From Cobetia sp. L2A1 (GTDB lineage: Bacteria > Pseudomonadota > Gammaproteobacteria > Pseudomonadales > Halomonadaceae), in NCBI RefSeq assembly GCF_009796845.1, contig NZ_CP047025.1, positions 62,001 to 126,000 on the forward strand: 64,000 nucleotides of DNA, written 5' to 3'. Below the pieces are notes generated by a model that was given only the letters and a program-made list of their open reading frames with translations, was not told the DNA's origin and did no database searches. Positions 62,969 through 64,000 of this stretch are shown here, piece by piece. Position 1 is the first letter of the stretch, and each line of letters starts with the position of its first letter. Both the position numbers and the translations under genes were made by a program.

Positions 62969-64000
62969 ATGAGTAATCGAGAACACCATCAGGAAGATAG
63001 TGGGCCTACCGGCATCACGTCCGGCAGGCCTGGCGACAAGGATGCTGCCGCTCGCGCATCAGATGCCACTTCCTCTCCCGGCGATCACGCCACTGACACT
63101 GCCTCTGGCCGCCCTGGCGCCGAGGCTCCCCGTTCGTCCTCATCTTCCTCGTCATCCTCTATGGCTGCTGATGCCCCGCGCGAGCGTCGCTCGCGAGGTG
63201 GGCGCAACCGTCGCGGACGCGGGAAAGGACAGGGCAGCAGTTCCTCTTCATCCTCATCCTCCACTGCCAGTGAGTCCACTCCCGTGAGCCAGACTTCAGA
63301 TGATAACGCCTCGACGCCTTCCGGCGAAAAATCACCCTTCTCTGAGCGGAGCACGACGGCCGCGGAGGCGTCCAGTAGCAAGGCGGCTACCAAGGGTTCG
63401 GATAGCAAGCCCAAACCGTCCAGCAAGGACAGTAGCCCAGTGACTTCCAGCAAGAGCAGTACCGTCAGTAGTGGCGGTAACAATGGCGGCGGATCCGGCA
63501 GTGGAAATACCGGTAAGGGCGGTGGCACAGGTTCAGGTGGCACAGGTTCAGGTGGCACCATGCCTCCGGCCGCCAAGGAAGGGAAGAAGAGTGCGACCGG
63601 TATCATCGCGCTGATTCTCGTCATCCTGTTGGCCATTGTGGTCGCGGTGCTGTCCTGGTTTGGCTGGCAGCGTCTCAATGCAATCCCGAGTGCCCAGGGC
63701 ATCGACAAGCAGGTCAGCGAGAGCGTGACCCAACAGGTCGGCCAGGTGTCCAGCAAGGTCGACGGTTTGTCGAGCACACTTGAGAAGAGTGAGTCTCGCG
63801 TCAGCGACCTCGACAAGCGCCTGTCCAGTGAGAGCAAGGGCACGGAAGAAGCACTCAACAAGGTGCTGGAAGAGTTGAGCAAGTCCCAGCAGACCGATGC
63901 ACGCGACTGGCATTACGCAGAAGCCGAGTATCTGCTGCGCTTGGCGAATCAACGTCTGCAGCTGGAGCGTGACGTGAACGGTGCCGATGCACTGCTCGAG
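62969..64000 (+). CDS. hemX: HemX-like membrane protein, incomplete at right edge
   Basis: At least 344 codons, running off the window without a stop. The N-terminal 200 residues are cytoplasmic, low-complexity and rich in Ser, Gly and Lys, including long Ser runs and a GGTGS repeat (15-base units near 63519-63555). One membrane helix follows (GIIALILVILLAIVVAVLSWFGW, about residue 212), then a periplasmic coiled coil (VSSKVDGLSSTLEKSESRVSDLDKRL) and the HemX signature DARDWHYAEAEYLLRLANQRLQLERD. Usual position after hemD, with hemY probably next. Confidence 0.9.
   Translation, partial: MSNREHHQEDSGPTGITSGRPGDKDAAARASDATSSPGDHATDTASGRPGAEAPRSSSSSSSSSMAADAPRERRSRGGRNRRGRGKGQGSSSSSSSSSTASESTPVSQTSDDNASTPSGEKSPFSERSTTAAEASSSKAATKGSDSKPKPSSKDSSPVTSSKSSTVSSGGNNGGGSGSGNTGKGGGTGSGGTGSGGTMPPAAKEGKKSATGIIALILVILLAIVVAVLSWFGWQRLNAIPSAQGIDKQVSESVTQQVGQVSSKVDGLSSTLEKSESRVSDLDKRLSSESKGTEEALNKVLEELSKSQQTDARDWHYAEAEYLLRLANQRLQLERDVNGADALLE

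Noticed and set aside
63085..63882. 265-codon minus-strand frame opposite hemX
   Set aside because: Composed of Leu, Pro and Ser runs that are the complement of the Ser/Gly-rich hemX region; the plus frame continues into the HemX signature.

Overview
The window reads as a chromosomal segment of a moderately GC-rich gammaproteobacterium. Gene content and order (glnK-amtB, ubiK/comM, dapF-lysA-lptM-argH, hemC-hemD-hemX, xerC-DUF484, engB/cytochrome c4/dsbA, finR/fpr) resemble the origin-proximal part of Pseudomonas and relatives. Together with two TRAP transporter sets, this suggests a marine or halophilic Halomonadaceae such as Cobetia or Halomonas; that placement is inference. The host part is densely packed with housekeeping genes, most separated by clear rho-independent hairpins.

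Layout. 0-6 kb: speE and a four-gene general amino-acid ABC transporter (aapJQMP) behind a sigma-54-type promoter. 6-10 kb: a small membrane protein, a host-attachment-family protein and the divergent finR/fpr redox pair. 9.7-12.1 kb: a nitrogen module with two PII genes flanking amtB; the distal PII gene has a sigma-54 promoter and two NtrC-type sites upstream. 12.2-20.1 kb: ubiK, a small membrane protein and comM, which is split by a 4.7-kb serine-integrase element. 20-24 kb: a cell-envelope and aminotransferase cluster. 24-31 kb: glcB, a thioesterase, thiS-thiG, trmB and rlmA, then an intergenic transcription unit that looks like a Fur-controlled small RNA. 31-41 kb: an AEC carrier, SCO1/SenC, an oriC-like cluster of DnaA boxes, FkpA, an ABC-F protein, RsuA-type pseudouridine synthase, patatin, YqaA-type membrane protein and thiD. 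41-50 kb: two TRAP transporters with dtd between them. 50-54 kb: endonuclease-family protein, dsbA, cytochrome c4 and engB. 54-64 kb: HAD, xerC, DUF484, dapF, lysA, lptM and argH on the minus strand; hemC, hemD and hemX on the plus strand, with hemX running off the end.

The most unusual region is the insertion in comM. It is bounded by a 14-bp identity and cuts the gene immediately before its Walker A motif. It carries a large serine recombinase next to attR, a small serine resolvase with its own promoter and terminator, an AT-rich membrane protein (DUF4760-like), and about 1.4 kb without genes that holds two blocks of degenerate repeats. One block is a five-unit array in which a conserved leader is followed by hairpins of different stem sequence. 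The rejoined attP has arms forming an inverted repeat whose centre falls on a CT dinucleotide, which predicts the crossover point. Rejoining the flanks restores an uninterrupted 514-residue ComM frame.

Other points worth following are the Fur-box small RNA candidate at about 30.85-30.98 kb, the DnaA-box clusters at 33.5-33.8 and 38.25 kb, the complete NtrC/sigma-54 architecture upstream of the PII/amtB genes, and short tandem duplications beside gene ends, one of which crosses a stop codon in frame.
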